From an uncultured Clostridia bacterium (GTDB taxonomy: Bacteria > Bacillota > Clostridia > Oscillospirales > Ruminococcaceae), in the NCBI GenBank assembly GCA_947625155.1, contig CANQNG010000003.1, positions 1 to 64,000 on the forward strand: a DNA stretch of 64,000 nt. The letters run 5' to 3'. The position numbers were made by a program, and so were the translations under genes. The notes under the pieces were generated by a model. The model had not been told where the DNA came from. It was given only the letters and a program-made list of their open reading frames with translations, and made no database searches. Of the stretch, positions 15,394 through 23,864 are shown one piece after another (positions within the stretch are counted from its first letter, which is position 1; each line of letters begins with the position of its first letter).

Positions 15394-16802
15394 ACGGGAT
15401 GGATCTGCTTTTCCGGGTCGCCGTGCTTGCCGTCCAGCCCGAATTTGGCATTGCGGCGGTTCTCGAAGAATTTCACAGCCACCTGCCCGAACTGTGCATA
15501 GCTGAGTACATCTTCCTCGCTCTCAGCCCACTCGGCGCACTCCTTGCGCAGCTTGTCCAGCTCCGGTTCGAGGAGATCTGCCGGACGGCAGTCGATCGGC
15601 TTTTCATCGCCGATGATCTGCTTGCGGAATGCCGGGTCGATCGGAACAGGTGTCTGCCCGTATTCTCCACGGACAATGCCCTTGAACTCCTTCGTGACCA
15701 TTTTATACCGCTCCCCGTTGAGCACGTTAAACACTGCCTGTGTTCCCACGATCTGGGAAGAAGGCGTTACCAACGGCGGGAAACCGGCATCCTTGCGGAC
15801 TCTCGGTACTTCAAGCAGCACCTCGTTCAGGAGATCTTCCTTACCCGCCTGTTTGAGCTGACTGAGCAGATTCGACAGCATACCGCCCGGTACCTGATAG
15901 ATCAGCGCACCGGCATCGGCAGCGAGCATCTTCGGGTCAAGCAGCCCCTCGTCAAGATACTTCTTACGCAGCCCCATGAAATAGTCACGGATCTCATTGA
16001 GCAAGATCAGGTCAAGTCCCGTGTCATAAGGTGTCCCCTGCAACGCAGCCACCATGGACTCCGTCGGTGCATGGGAAGTCCCCAGCGCCAGCGGTGACAT
16101 TGCCGTATCAATGACATCTACGCCTGCCTCAATGCCCTTGAGCAAGCACATAGAAGCCAGACCGGATGTGTAATGCGTGTGAAGCTGAATGGGCAGCTTG
16201 ACATTGGCTTTGAGCGCCTTGACCAGTTCTTCCGTCTTATACGGTGTCAGGAGCGCAGCCATATCCTTGATGCAGATAGAATCCGCCCCGGCAGCCTCGA
16301 TCTTCTTGGCATAGTCTACATAGTACTCTGTCGTGAACACCTCTCCGGTCGTGTAGGAGATCGCCACCTGCACTTCCGGGTGCTTGCCGTCACGGGTCGC
16401 CTTTTTGGCAGAATTGATCGCAGTCTGGAGATTCCGGATATCATTGAGCGCATCGAAAATACGGATGACATCAATGCCGTTTTCCACGGACTTCTGTACA
16501 AATTCTTCCAGCACATCGTCCGCATAGTGCCGATAGCCGAGCATATTCTGTCCCCGGAACAGCATTTGCAGACGGGTATCAGGCATCTCACGGCGCAGTG
16601 TGCGCAGACGCTCCCACGGGTCCTCATTCAGGAAACGCAGACAGGAATCAAATGTCGCACCGCCCCAGCATTCCACAGAATGAAAGCCCACTTCATTCAT
16701 TTTCCCTAAAATGGGCAGCATCTCGTCCATGCGCATACGGGTCGCCAGCAAAGACTGGTGCGCATCACGCAGGACGGTCTCAGTAACTTTAACCTTTGCC
16801 AT
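15390..16802 (-). CDS. oadA: Carboxyltransferase subunit, oxaloacetate decarboxylase alpha / transcarboxylase 5S type
   Basis: 470 residues, cytoplasmic. A TIM-barrel carboxyltransferase of the pyruvate carboxylase/OadA family: LRDAHQSLLATRMR near the start, LFRGQNMLGYRHY, the metal site HTHYTSG, and DVIDTAMSPLALGTSHAPTES with the conserved lysine-free barrel end. It exchanges CO2 between carboxybiotin and pyruvate/oxaloacetate. It lacks the fused C-terminal biotin domain of long OadA proteins. That domain is the separate gene at 16828. With the neighbouring MmdA-like subunit it could form either a soluble transcarboxylase or part of a sodium-pump decarboxylase. Confidence 0.9.
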   Translation of the reverse strand: MAKVKVTETVLRDAHQSLLATRMRMDEMLPILGKMNEVGFHSVECWGGATFDSCLRFLNEDPWERLRTLRREMPDTRLQMLFRGQNMLGYRHYADDVLEEFVQKSVENGIDVIRIFDALNDIRNLQTAINSAKKATRDGKHPEVQVAISYTTGEVFTTEYYVDYAKKIEAAGADSICIKDMAALLTPYKTEELVKALKANVKLPIQLHTHYTSGLASMCLLKGIEAGVDVIDTAMSPLALGTSHAPTESMVAALQGTPYDTGLDLILLNEIRDYFMGLRKKYLDEGLLDPKMLAADAGALIYQVPGGMLSNLLSQLKQAGKEDLLNEVLLEVPRVRKDAGFPPLVTPSSQIVGTQAVFNVLNGERYKMVTKEFKGIVRGEYGQTPVPIDPAFRKQIIGDEKPIDCRPADLLEPELDKLRKECAEWAESEEDVLSYAQFGQVAVKFFENRRNAKFGLDGKHGDPEKQIHPV

Positions 16803-16827
16803 AGTGCAGTTTCTCCCTTTCGTTCTG

Positions 16828-17196
16828 TCAGCCTACCGTTGCCAGCGTGTCACCGCTCTGTACATTGTCACCCTTCTTGACCACAATGCTGGTGATCGTT
16901 CCGTCCACGGGCGAAACGATATCGTTCTCCATCTTCATGGCTTCCAGTACCATGATGACATCGCCTTTGGAAACGGCTGCACCGTTGGAGACTTTGACAT
17001 CTAAAATTGTACCGGGCATCGGAGCGCTGACCTTTTCGCCAGCACCAACAGCCGGGGCTGTCGGAGCTGCCGGGGCAGGCGCAGCCGCCGGAGCCACTGC
17101 CACGGGAGCAGGCGCAGGAGCGCCAGCACCGATCTCCTCAACAGCAACATCATATGCCTTTCCGTTTACGGTCACATTAAATCTTTTCATGCTCAT
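16828..17196 (-). CDS. Biotin carboxyl carrier protein
   Basis: 122 residues. A short N-terminal beta segment (KRFNVTVNGKAYDVAVEE) is followed by a flexible Ala-Pro linker (residues about 25-52) and a biotinyl domain with EAMKMEN, whose lysine takes biotin. It carries CO2 between the two carboxyltransferases on either side, as the 1.3S subunit of transcarboxylase or the gamma/delta carrier of decarboxylases does. Two ATGs six bases apart (17196, 17190) are possible starts. The second has the better spacing to ggtgg. Confidence 0.93.
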   Translation of the reverse strand: MSMKRFNVTVNGKAYDVAVEEIGAGAPAPAPVAVAPAAAPAPAAPTAPAVGAGEKVSAPMPGTILDVKVSNGAAVSKGDVIMVLEAMKMENDIVSPVDGTITSIVVKKGDNVQSGDTLATVG

Positions 17197-17229
17197 TTAC
17201 CACCATTCTATAGATTTTCAGCCGTTGCA

Positions 17230-18582
17230 TCAGAACGGGAAATTATTGTGCTTCTTCGGCAGATTTGTCACACGCTTGCCCTCCAGCATGGAAAGCGCAC
17301 CGGAAATGACCTTCCGCAGGTCACCTGCCGCAAGGACATCATCCACCAGCCCTGTCTGTGCGGCAGCCTCCGCACTTGCAAGAGTCTTGGCATATTCTCC
17401 GGCGAGTTCCGCACGCTTGGCAGCAAGGTCATCGCAGCCCTTGAGCTTGTCATGCCACAGAAACTCCACCACAGCCTCCGGCTGCATCGGGGCGATACAC
17501 GCACCCTCTAAAGCATACGCAAAGTCCGCATTGCAGCCCTTTCCTGCCAGTGCCGTGAATACCGCACCGACTGCCATACCGGTCACAACGGAAATTTTCG
17601 CTGTAGTCGCTTCCGCATAGCTGCCGGCAAGCCGTGTCAATGCCTTGACCGCACCGGAAAGCTCCGTATCCGCATTACCTGCAAAACCGGGCGTGTCCAC
17701 GATCGTGATGACCGGAACGGAAAACGCATCGCAGATACGCACGAACCGGGAGAGCTTTGCGCAGTCGTCCTCTGTCAGGGCAGCATCTGTCTTATTTGTC
17801 GCCGCAATAGCGACTGTCGAACCGCACACCGTTGCCAGTGCCGTGTAAGCCGCTGTCCCGTACCCTTCAAAGATCTCGACCGCACTGCCGCCATCAACAA
17901 TGCTGTTCACGGTCGCCATAAGCCCCTTTCCGCCTGCTGCGGGGGCTTCATATTCCATGCAGGGAACACTTGCCATATTGTTGACCGGGAGCAAATTGAT
18001 GAGCTTCCGGACAAGTTCTGTCGCCTCTGCCTCATCCTTGGCACACAGGGATGCCGTTCCGTTGGCAGCGCAAGCCTTTGCCGAACCTGCCCCCTTGCGG
18101 AGATCAGGCGTGAGGAACAGTTCTGCCCCCTCTGTCATCACCACGAGATCCGAAGCGCAAGCCATCATTGCCGCACTTCCGGCGCAGACACCTGCCACCA
18201 GTGCGATCTGCGGCACAACACCGGACAGCGCTGCCGTACAGGAGAGCATTTTACTGTACGCATTGAGTGAAGCCGGCGAACCGTCCATGAACGCACCGTT
18301 GGAATCATAAATGCCGACCACCGGCGCACCTGTTTTCGCAGCAAGACCGCAGAGTTTTTCGATCTTTTCCGCCTGTGCAGCGCCGACCGCACCGTGTGCC
18401 ACGCTCTGATCCTGCGCAAACGCATAGACCGGATCGCCATTGACATACCCAAAGCCCGTCACGACCCCGGCAGGTGCATCTTTCTCCGTCACATACGCAC
18501 CCAGCTCACTATATGACCCATCGTCAAACAGCGCAGCAAGGCGCTGTCTTGCAGGACTGGCTGCATTTTTCTCCATCTGCAT
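17230..18582 (-). CDS. Acyl-CoA carboxyltransferase, MmdA/12S-like (divergent)
   Basis: 450 residues, cytoplasmic crotonase-fold carboxyltransferase. The N-terminal half has GVVTGFGYVNGDPVYAFAQD, DSNGAFMDG and PQIALVAGVCAGSAAMMACASD. The C-terminal half has ITIVDTPGFAGNADTE and GCNADFAYALEGACIAPMQPEAVVEFLW. It should transfer CO2 between carboxybiotin and an acyl-CoA such as methylmalonyl-CoA. It is about 60 residues shorter than usual MmdA (510 or more), and the acyl-CoA oxyanion region reads NGAF instead of the common GGAR, so the substrate may differ. The start at MQMEKN (18582) has ggaaggaac upstream. The ORF track extension lacks support. It is first gene of the operon. Confidence 0.85.
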   Translation of the reverse strand: MQMEKNAASPARQRLAALFDDGSYSELGAYVTEKDAPAGVVTGFGYVNGDPVYAFAQDQSVAHGAVGAAQAEKIEKLCGLAAKTGAPVVGIYDSNGAFMDGSPASLNAYSKMLSCTAALSGVVPQIALVAGVCAGSAAMMACASDLVVMTEGAELFLTPDLRKGAGSAKACAANGTASLCAKDEAEATELVRKLINLLPVNNMASVPCMEYEAPAAGGKGLMATVNSIVDGGSAVEIFEGYGTAAYTALATVCGSTVAIAATNKTDAALTEDDCAKLSRFVRICDAFSVPVITIVDTPGFAGNADTELSGAVKALTRLAGSYAEATTAKISVVTGMAVGAVFTALAGKGCNADFAYALEGACIAPMQPEAVVEFLWHDKLKGCDDLAAKRAELAGEYAKTLASAEAAAQTGLVDDVLAAGDLRKVISGALSMLEGKRVTNLPKKHNNFPF

Positions 18583-18609
18583 AGTATCGTTCCTTCCTAC
18601 CTGAAATGT

Positions 18610-18630
18610 ACAGGGACTTCCCAGTCCCCT
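18610..18630 (-). promoter_or_regulatory. Leader hairpin of the carboxylase operon
   Basis: cagggact-tccc-agtcccctg folds into a stem just upstream of the first gene. A weak TTGAAA-17-TACTAT promoter (18687-18715) may lie before it, inside the end of the previous gene. No known riboswitch recognised. Confidence 0.35.
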
Positions 18631-18711
18631 GAGACCGCACACAGACGTTTTACCCAAACTTCCATGCGGCGGGAGCATACAATGTTATAGTATCATTTTT
18701 TTCAGTTTTTT

Positions 18712-19107
18712 TCAAGTGTTTGCCTGATTTTCCCCACATTTTTTGCAGCTTTCCATAATATCTGCGATCGGATAGAGTATTTTTTCATCATTTTTCACAA
18801 AGCCCAGTTTTTGCAGCCGCTCCAGCATTGCCGCATCTTCCACCGGGAAAAATGCCTGCTCTATGCCTTTCAGCTCCGCCTTGAACAGCACCGACCGCAC
18901 CAGACCGTCGCACTGATCCCAATCACCGCCGTCCGCAACGGTATAGATCACCACCTGCTCCGGCTCGTAGGAATACGCAATATAGCCCTTTACCGCATCC
19001 CCGTCCTTTGCCTCCGTGAGGTGCAGCACCGTACCAGCCGGAATGGGCAGATCCCGCAGCAGTTCCGCATAGGCGGACAAGTCCTTTTGTTCTATGATCG
19101 TCAGCAT
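18712..19107 (-). CDS. GNAT-like small protein, unknown
   Basis: 131 residues. Alternating strands and helices end with GLVRSVLFKAELKGIEQAFFPVEDAAMLERLQKLGFV, a pattern like the last part of GNAT acetyltransferases (helix, strand, then the xLGF turn). The acetyl-CoA loop (Q/RxxGxG/A) is not visible, so activity is doubtful. A C-terminal CKKCGE pair of cysteines could bind metal. The start has ggaaaggag upstream and follows rluB by only a few bases, so it is in the same transcript. Confidence 0.6.
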   Translation of the reverse strand: MLTIIEQKDLSAYAELLRDLPIPAGTVLHLTEAKDGDAVKGYIAYSYEPEQVVIYTVADGGDWDQCDGLVRSVLFKAELKGIEQAFFPVEDAAMLERLQKLGFVKNDEKILYPIADIMESCKKCGENQANT

Positions 19108-19110
19108 CGC

Positions 19111-19839
19111 CTACTCCTTTCCGATGGCGTTCCGGATCGCCCGGAGTTCCTCCGGTGTCAGGTCACGCCATGCACCGGGCTTGAGCATACCCAATTTCAG
19201 CGGTCCGACCGCTGTCCGTTTCAGGCGCACGACCGGAAGTCCGACCGCCTCGCACATGCGGCGTATCTGCCGGTTCCTGCCCTCCCGGATCGTGATCTGC
19301 AGGACAGCACGTGCCGCTTCATTCGTCAGCATCACAATGGTCGCCGGAAGTGTTTTCCGCCCGTCCAGCACGATCCCCTCGGACATAGCAGTAAGCTGCT
19401 CCTCGGTCACAGGCGGCCGCACCGTCACCCGGTAGGTCTTGCTCACATGGCGGCTCGGGTGCATGATGCCGTTGGCAAAATTGCCGTCATTGGTCAGCAG
19501 CAGCAAGCCCTCGGAATTCCTGTCCAGCCGTCCGACCGGGTAGACCCGTTCTCCGACCTCTTCGAGCAGGTCCATCACGCACCGCCTGTCCAGCTCGTCC
19601 GAGACCGTCGTCACATAGCCTCTCGGCTTGTTGAGCATGATATAGCGCATCGCTTTCTTCTTCGGGATGCGGACACGTTCCCCGTCCACGGTCAGGATGT
19701 CCGTCGGGAGCGCCTTGTCACCGGGCTTGACGGGTCTGCCGTTGCGCTGTACCCTGCCCGCCTCCATAAGTGCCTCTGCCTGACGCCGGGAACAATACCC
19801 CGCATCCGCAAGCAGCTTTTGAATTCTGATGGGTCCCAT
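19111..19839 (-). CDS. rluB: 23S rRNA pseudouridine synthase, RluB family
   Basis: 242 residues. An N-terminal S4 RNA-binding domain (IRIQKLLADAGYCSRRQAEALMEAGRVQRNG) is followed by the RsuA/RluB/E/F catalytic domain with VGRLDRNSEGLLLLTNDG (catalytic Asp) and IREGRNRQIRRMCEAVG. It modifies uridine near the peptidyl-transferase centre. The start at MGPIRIQ follows the family. The ATG at 19887 is in frame but adds an atypical leader. In Bacillus relatives rluB follows a dac/spm cluster. Here an AT-rich gene lies between dacF and rluB. Confidence 0.9.
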   Translation of the reverse strand: MGPIRIQKLLADAGYCSRRQAEALMEAGRVQRNGRPVKPGDKALPTDILTVDGERVRIPKKKAMRYIMLNKPRGYVTTVSDELDRRCVMDLLEEVGERVYPVGRLDRNSEGLLLLTNDGNFANGIMHPSRHVSKTYRVTVRPPVTEEQLTAMSEGIVLDGRKTLPATIVMLTNEAARAVLQITIREGRNRQIRRMCEAVGLPVVRLKRTAVGPLKLGMLKPGAWRDLTPEELRAIRNAIGKE

Positions 19840-19964
19840 GATATATTTGTATGATATAGTCAGACCTAGATCATACTCTCCTTTCATCAAAATGTAATAG
19901 GATAGAAACAGGTGCGGCGTTGTCTTACTGTTATCCTGTTCCTGACTGCTTTGACCACAAAAAA

Positions 19965-20870
19965 TTACTGCAGATCACAAGCTATATGATTTTTCAGCAT
20001 ATTTGTAAATGAGTAATGAAATCTATAATAAAAGCTGATAATATCTACTAATTTTTTGTTCTGAAAAGGAATTTCTCCGTTCTTACTTCTGAGATCAACG
20101 CCATTCCACACAAGAACAGTACCGCTTGTATTTTCCGTGATCATTGCATATTCATAGTCATCCGGTTCATCACAGTGTTTAATTCCATCCGAAATATAGG
20201 CACATTGGATCATCTTGAAACTGCGTTTTCTGTCAGTCATATAGTAGTCCAAATTTGCATTTTTACAATATCTGTAGTCAACGCTATATTTTTCTATACA
20301 GTCCATAAATTGCACTCTGTCATTTTCACTAAGAGGCTCAAAAATAAGATCCTCCGCCAGCAATTCACCCATACCCTGCCATTTTTGACTGTATTTCAGC
20401 ATGATCTTATGCTGACGTACAATGTTGAGACTGCTCCGCAAATGACTTTCTAAATTGAGTTTTCTGAACAGTTGCCGTTCAAATTCAAAAACACCTGTTT
20501 CCTCGTAGAAGCGGATAATTTCTTCCAACTGAAATTTGTCAAGTGCTGTATTTCCCTTGATCTCAAGAATTTCCAAACTTTCTACAAGATGTACCCACCT
20601 GTCATTTTTCTTTTCACTTTTAAGACCGATATTGCAGTTTACCTGCCCTGAAAAATTTTTGTATGTAAAAATATATTCTTGATATTCTTGTTCTCCTGAA
20701 TTGTGTCTGGAAAAACCTCTTGTAAAAAATAGATCATTTTCTTTATCTGCGACCCCATATATGATCCATGGATCTCTTGGTTCATATCTGTTTTTGCTTC
20801 CGTACAGCCTGAATGCTTCCATGAGATCTTCTGCTGCAGTATCATCAAAATAAACAAATCCAAGCTCCAT
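19965..20870 (-). CDS. AT-rich hypothetical protein
   Basis: 301 residues, no signal or membrane segment, no motif I recognise. The protein starts MELGFVYFDDTAAEDLMEAF and is rich in Y, F, K, N and D. Notable pieces are PWIIYGVADKENDLFFTRGF and DYEYAMITENTSGTVLVWNG. Base composition is far more AT-rich than every neighbour, and codon use favours AAA/ATA/TTT-type codons. It sits on the same strand between dacF and rluB, a place that is normally continuous, so it looks like an acquired insert. aaagaggt precedes the ATG at 20870. Confidence 0.7.
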   Translation of the reverse strand: MELGFVYFDDTAAEDLMEAFRLYGSKNRYEPRDPWIIYGVADKENDLFFTRGFSRHNSGEQEYQEYIFTYKNFSGQVNCNIGLKSEKKNDRWVHLVESLEILEIKGNTALDKFQLEEIIRFYEETGVFEFERQLFRKLNLESHLRSSLNIVRQHKIMLKYSQKWQGMGELLAEDLIFEPLSENDRVQFMDCIEKYSVDYRYCKNANLDYYMTDRKRSFKMIQCAYISDGIKHCDEPDDYEYAMITENTSGTVLVWNGVDLRSKNGEIPFQNKKLVDIISFYYRFHYSFTNMLKNHIACDLQ

Positions 20871-20902
20871 ATTTACCTCTTTATCTGTATGCCGAAAGCA
20901 GA

Positions 20903-22045
20903 TCATCCGTCTCCTGATCCCAGCAGCCCTTTCAGCCAGTCTTTCAGCCTTGCCCAGAGACTGCTCTGCTCCGGCTTTTCTGCCATCATGCCGTCCTCAG
21001 CAGCTAAAAGCGGCACGGATGCGATCTTCCGTTCTCCGCAGTAATACGCCAGTTCGCCGAGGACATCGCCCTCTGCCACCGGTGCATACGCAAACGGCGG
21101 GAGCAGTACCCTCGCAGTCACACCGGAAGTATCACCGTGCTTCGCCCCGATCGTCACACGTTCCCCGGCTTGCAGTGCGATCTGGTCTGCACAGCCGCCG
21201 ACGACCGTCTGTGTCAATCCCTCCGGCACAGGGAGTTCCGCAGCGCTCACCTCACCAAAACCGAGATCATACAGTTTCTGATGATCCTGCCAGTCGTCCG
21301 GATCGTTCAGCGTCACGCAGAGCAGCATCACTCCGTCCCGTTCGCAAGCCGAGACAAGACACCGCCCTGCTTCATCCGTAAAGCCCGTTTTCACGCCGAT
21401 CACGCCGTCATACATCGTGAGGAGCTTGTTGGAATTGTAGAGCGTTCGCTCATAGGGGGGATCCCCGAAGCTGACCCTTGCCTCCGGCTGCGCACAGATC
21501 TCCCGGAAATCCGCATTCTGCATCGCTTCTCTTGCCAAAAGCGCCATATCATAGGCAGAACTGCCATGCCCCTCCCCTTCCAGACCGGACGGGGTAACAA
21601 AGCAAGTCCTTGTCATGCCGATCTCCTTGGCACGGGCATTCATCAGCTCCGCAAACGCCGGGATGCTCCCTGCCACCGCCACAGCCGCCGCATTGGCAGC
21701 ATCATTGCCGGACGGCAGCAGCATCCCATAGCAAAGTACACGCTTCGTGACAATATCATTCTCCTGCAAGCCCATGGAGGAACCCTCCACATGGATCGCT
21801 GCATTGTCCACAAGGAATTCTCTGTCAAGATCGCCGCTTTCGAGCGTGAGCAGTGTCGTCATGATCTTGGTCGTACTTGCCATGGAGCGCTTTTCGTAGG
21901 CATTCTGCTCAAAAAGCACCTCACCCGTTGCCGCTTCCATCAACACACACGCCTGCGCCGAGACTGTCGGTGCAGCTGCCGCATTCACAGGCACGAGCCC
22001 GGTCAGCAGCACCATTCCCATGACAACAGAAAGTATTCGCTTCAT
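20903..22045 (-). CDS. dacF: D-alanyl-D-alanine carboxypeptidase (DacF-like)
   Basis: 380 residues, secreted. A signal peptide (ILSVVMGMVLLTGLVPVNAAAA) is followed by the low-molecular-weight PBP domain with all three motifs: STTK (nucleophile serine), SGNDA, and KTGFT. Then comes a PBP5-like C-terminal beta domain and an amphipathic end (SSLWARLKDWLKGLLG) that would hold it at the membrane. It trims terminal D-Ala from peptidoglycan side chains. aggaggagg precedes the ATG at 22045. Position beside ytfJ, DUF2953 and scpAB is typical of the sporulation-linked DacF/DacB group. Confidence 0.93.
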   Translation of the reverse strand: MKRILSVVMGMVLLTGLVPVNAAAAPTVSAQACVLMEAATGEVLFEQNAYEKRSMASTTKIMTTLLTLESGDLDREFLVDNAAIHVEGSSMGLQENDIVTKRVLCYGMLLPSGNDAANAAAVAVAGSIPAFAELMNARAKEIGMTRTCFVTPSGLEGEGHGSSAYDMALLAREAMQNADFREICAQPEARVSFGDPPYERTLYNSNKLLTMYDGVIGVKTGFTDEAGRCLVSACERDGVMLLCVTLNDPDDWQDHQKLYDLGFGEVSAAELPVPEGLTQTVVGGCADQIALQAGERVTIGAKHGDTSGVTARVLLPPFAYAPVAEGDVLGELAYYCGERKIASVPLLAAEDGMMAEKPEQSSLWARLKDWLKGLLGSGDG

Positions 22046-22111
22046 CGTTTGTCCTCCTCCTGAACGTAGTTCCCTACCAGTGTATGCGGACAAACGTGGG
22101 GGTATGCGGCA

Positions 22112-22534
22112 TTATACCTCTGCCGCATCCTCCTTGACTGCTTCGGTCTCCTCAGCGGGAGTCTCGTCTTTCGTTTTCTTCTTCAGGCTGCTCAGCTTGT
22201 CGATCAGACCGGGCAGCATATCCAGAAAGACATTTGCCTTGTCGGCGTTCATGGTGAGCTGTTTCAGCTCAACTTCGCCGTTCTTCACCACCAGAAAACC
22301 GATCGGCTTGACACTGATGCCGCCGCCTGCACCGCCGGCAAAATATTCCTTTGCCGTACGGGTCGGCAGATCGGAGCCACCCGATGCAAACCCGACCGAG
22401 ACCTTGGAAACGGGAAGGATCGTCGTCCCGTCTCCGCATGGGATCGGATCACCGATCATGGTGTTGGTATCCACCATGTTCCGGATCTTCTCCATGCTGA
22501 CACCCATGTAACTGTTGATCGCACGTTCACTCAT
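22112..22534 (-). CDS. ytfJ: Sporulation protein YtfJ (GerW family)
   Basis: 140 residues. The N-terminus (MEKIRNMVDTNTMIGDPI) and the glycine-rich core (SVGFASGGSD, FAGGAGGGISVKPIGFLVV) are diagnostic of YtfJ/GerW, a forespore protein needed for normal germination in Bacillus. A charged C-terminal tail (ETPAEETEAVKEDAAEV) is variable in the family. It lies next to DUF2953 (YtfI in Bacillus), as in other spore formers. Confidence 0.93.
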   Translation of the reverse strand: MSERAINSYMGVSMEKIRNMVDTNTMIGDPIPCGDGTTILPVSKVSVGFASGGSDLPTRTAKEYFAGGAGGGISVKPIGFLVVKNGEVELKQLTMNADKANVFLDMLPGLIDKLSSLKKKTKDETPAEETEAVKEDAAEV

Positions 22535-22596
22535 AGCGCATACTCCTTACTGCGGCTGTGCCGCTGATATGGAAGCGGGATGCCCCGCATACCTGA

Positions 22597-23280
22597 CTAG
22601 ATCTTTTTTTCAACGAGCTTCCCGTATTTCCGGCTGTCCAGCAGAAACCGCACGCCCAGCCAGATCCCTGCGGCAAGCACCGTGCCGATCCGCACTTTCA
22701 CCCTACAGGAAAGATCCCACCGACACTTGTCCTCTGTAAAATCACATTTCACGGATATGCTCCGGCGCTGCACACGAATGATATGCTGCGCCTGCAATGT
22801 CATCGGCAGCAGTGCCTGAACTGTGCCATACAGTTTGGCGCAGGCAGCAGCATCCTCACCGCCGATCACAAAGTCTGTCTCGATATCGCACCATTTCACC
22901 GAACGCAGCAGCTTCTGGAACGGACCCGGAAGCGCCGACAGCGCACTGCCGCCCAGATCGGCGATCCCGGCGATCTTCTGCGCCAGTTTCCACAGCTTGT
23001 CCGTCAGGAACGCCTTGCGCACCTCTTCCTTTTTTTGCTGCTTCTTCGCCTTTTTGGATCCCCCGGCAGCTTTCCGCTTCTTCTGCTTCTTTTCGGGCTT
23101 TTCCAGTCCTGACGGGGCTTTCTCCGCTTTCTTTTTCAATGGGAACACGTGTATCCCGAAATAGCTCACGCTCCATGTGAATTTGCTGTCTTTCAGTTTC
23201 ACAGAGACCACAATATCAGAAAGGCAGACTGCCACGCACAGCAGCACGAAGATCAACAAGATCACCAACAGTACCCGCAT
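22597..23280 (-). CDS. DUF2953 domain protein (YtfI-like)
   Basis: 227 residues. There is one N-terminal membrane segment (VLLVILLIFVLLCVAVCLS), then a very basic lysine-rich stretch (residues about 55-85, KKQKKRKAAGG and KKAKKQQKK) and a C-terminal domain with CDIETDFVIGGEDAAACAKLYGTVQAL, the DUF2953 signature. Function unknown. Always found near ytfJ in spore-forming Firmicutes, as here. Confidence 0.85.
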   Translation of the reverse strand: MRVLLVILLIFVLLCVAVCLSDIVVSVKLKDSKFTWSVSYFGIHVFPLKKKAEKAPSGLEKPEKKQKKRKAAGGSKKAKKQQKKEEVRKAFLTDKLWKLAQKIAGIADLGGSALSALPGPFQKLLRSVKWCDIETDFVIGGEDAAACAKLYGTVQALLPMTLQAQHIIRVQRRSISVKCDFTEDKCRWDLSCRVKVRIGTVLAAGIWLGVRFLLDSRKYGKLVEKKI

Positions 23281-23300
23281 CGTGTGTCCGCCTCCTTTCG

Positions 23301-23864
23301 TTATGTTTCCGGCAGATCATCCGTTTCTGCCAGCTCTTGTTCCGTCTCTTCTGTCTCCACAGTCCGTTTCCCCGGAACAGGCAGTTCCTCGAGAGAATGC
23401 AGCCCGAACACCCGCAGGAACAGCGCCGTTGTCCGGTAGCCGATCGGATGCCCGGGCACGTCAATGCGCCCTGCCTCCTCTAAAAGCCCTTTCTCCACAA
23501 GGGAATTGATGACGGAGGAGCTGTCGATGCCCCGCACCCGTTCCACAAAGCCCTTGCTGGCAGGCTGATTATAGGCTATGATCGTCAGCGCCTCCATTGC
23601 CGCATTGGTCAGCGGCTGCATCCGCTTTGTCTCCATCGCCGTGCGGATGAGGGGGGCAAATTCTTCCCGTGTGCCGAGCTGAAAGGCATTTCCGGCTCTC
23701 ACCACCTGCAAGGCGCTCCCGGTCTCCGCATAGTGCCGGGAAAGGGCTTCCAGCAGTGCGGAAACTTCCGTTTCCGGCAGTTCCAGCGCCTGTGCGAGCC
23801 TTGTGATCTCCACAGGCTCACCGGCTGCGAACAGGATCGCCTCTACTTTCGCATGGTCTGTCAT
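23301..23864 (-). CDS. scpB: Segregation and condensation protein B
   Basis: 187 residues. Two winged-helix domains (VEAILFAAGEPVEITRLAQAL and LEALTIIAYNQPASKGFVERVRGIDSSSVINSLVEKGLL) of ScpB, the dimeric kite subunit of the Smc-ScpAB condensin that organises and separates the chromosome. A C-terminal acidic tail is usual. Its start overlaps the scpA stop by four bases (ATGA). Confidence 0.95.
   Translation of the reverse strand: MTDHAKVEAILFAAGEPVEITRLAQALELPETEVSALLEALSRHYAETGSALQVVRAGNAFQLGTREEFAPLIRTAMETKRMQPLTNAAMEALTIIAYNQPASKGFVERVRGIDSSSVINSLVEKGLLEEAGRIDVPGHPIGYRTTALFLRVFGLHSLEELPVPGKRTVETEETEQELAETDDLPET

Noticed and set aside
18712-19107. Firm GNAT acetyltransferase call
   Set aside because: Only the C-terminal pattern fits; the acetyl-CoA binding loop is not visible.
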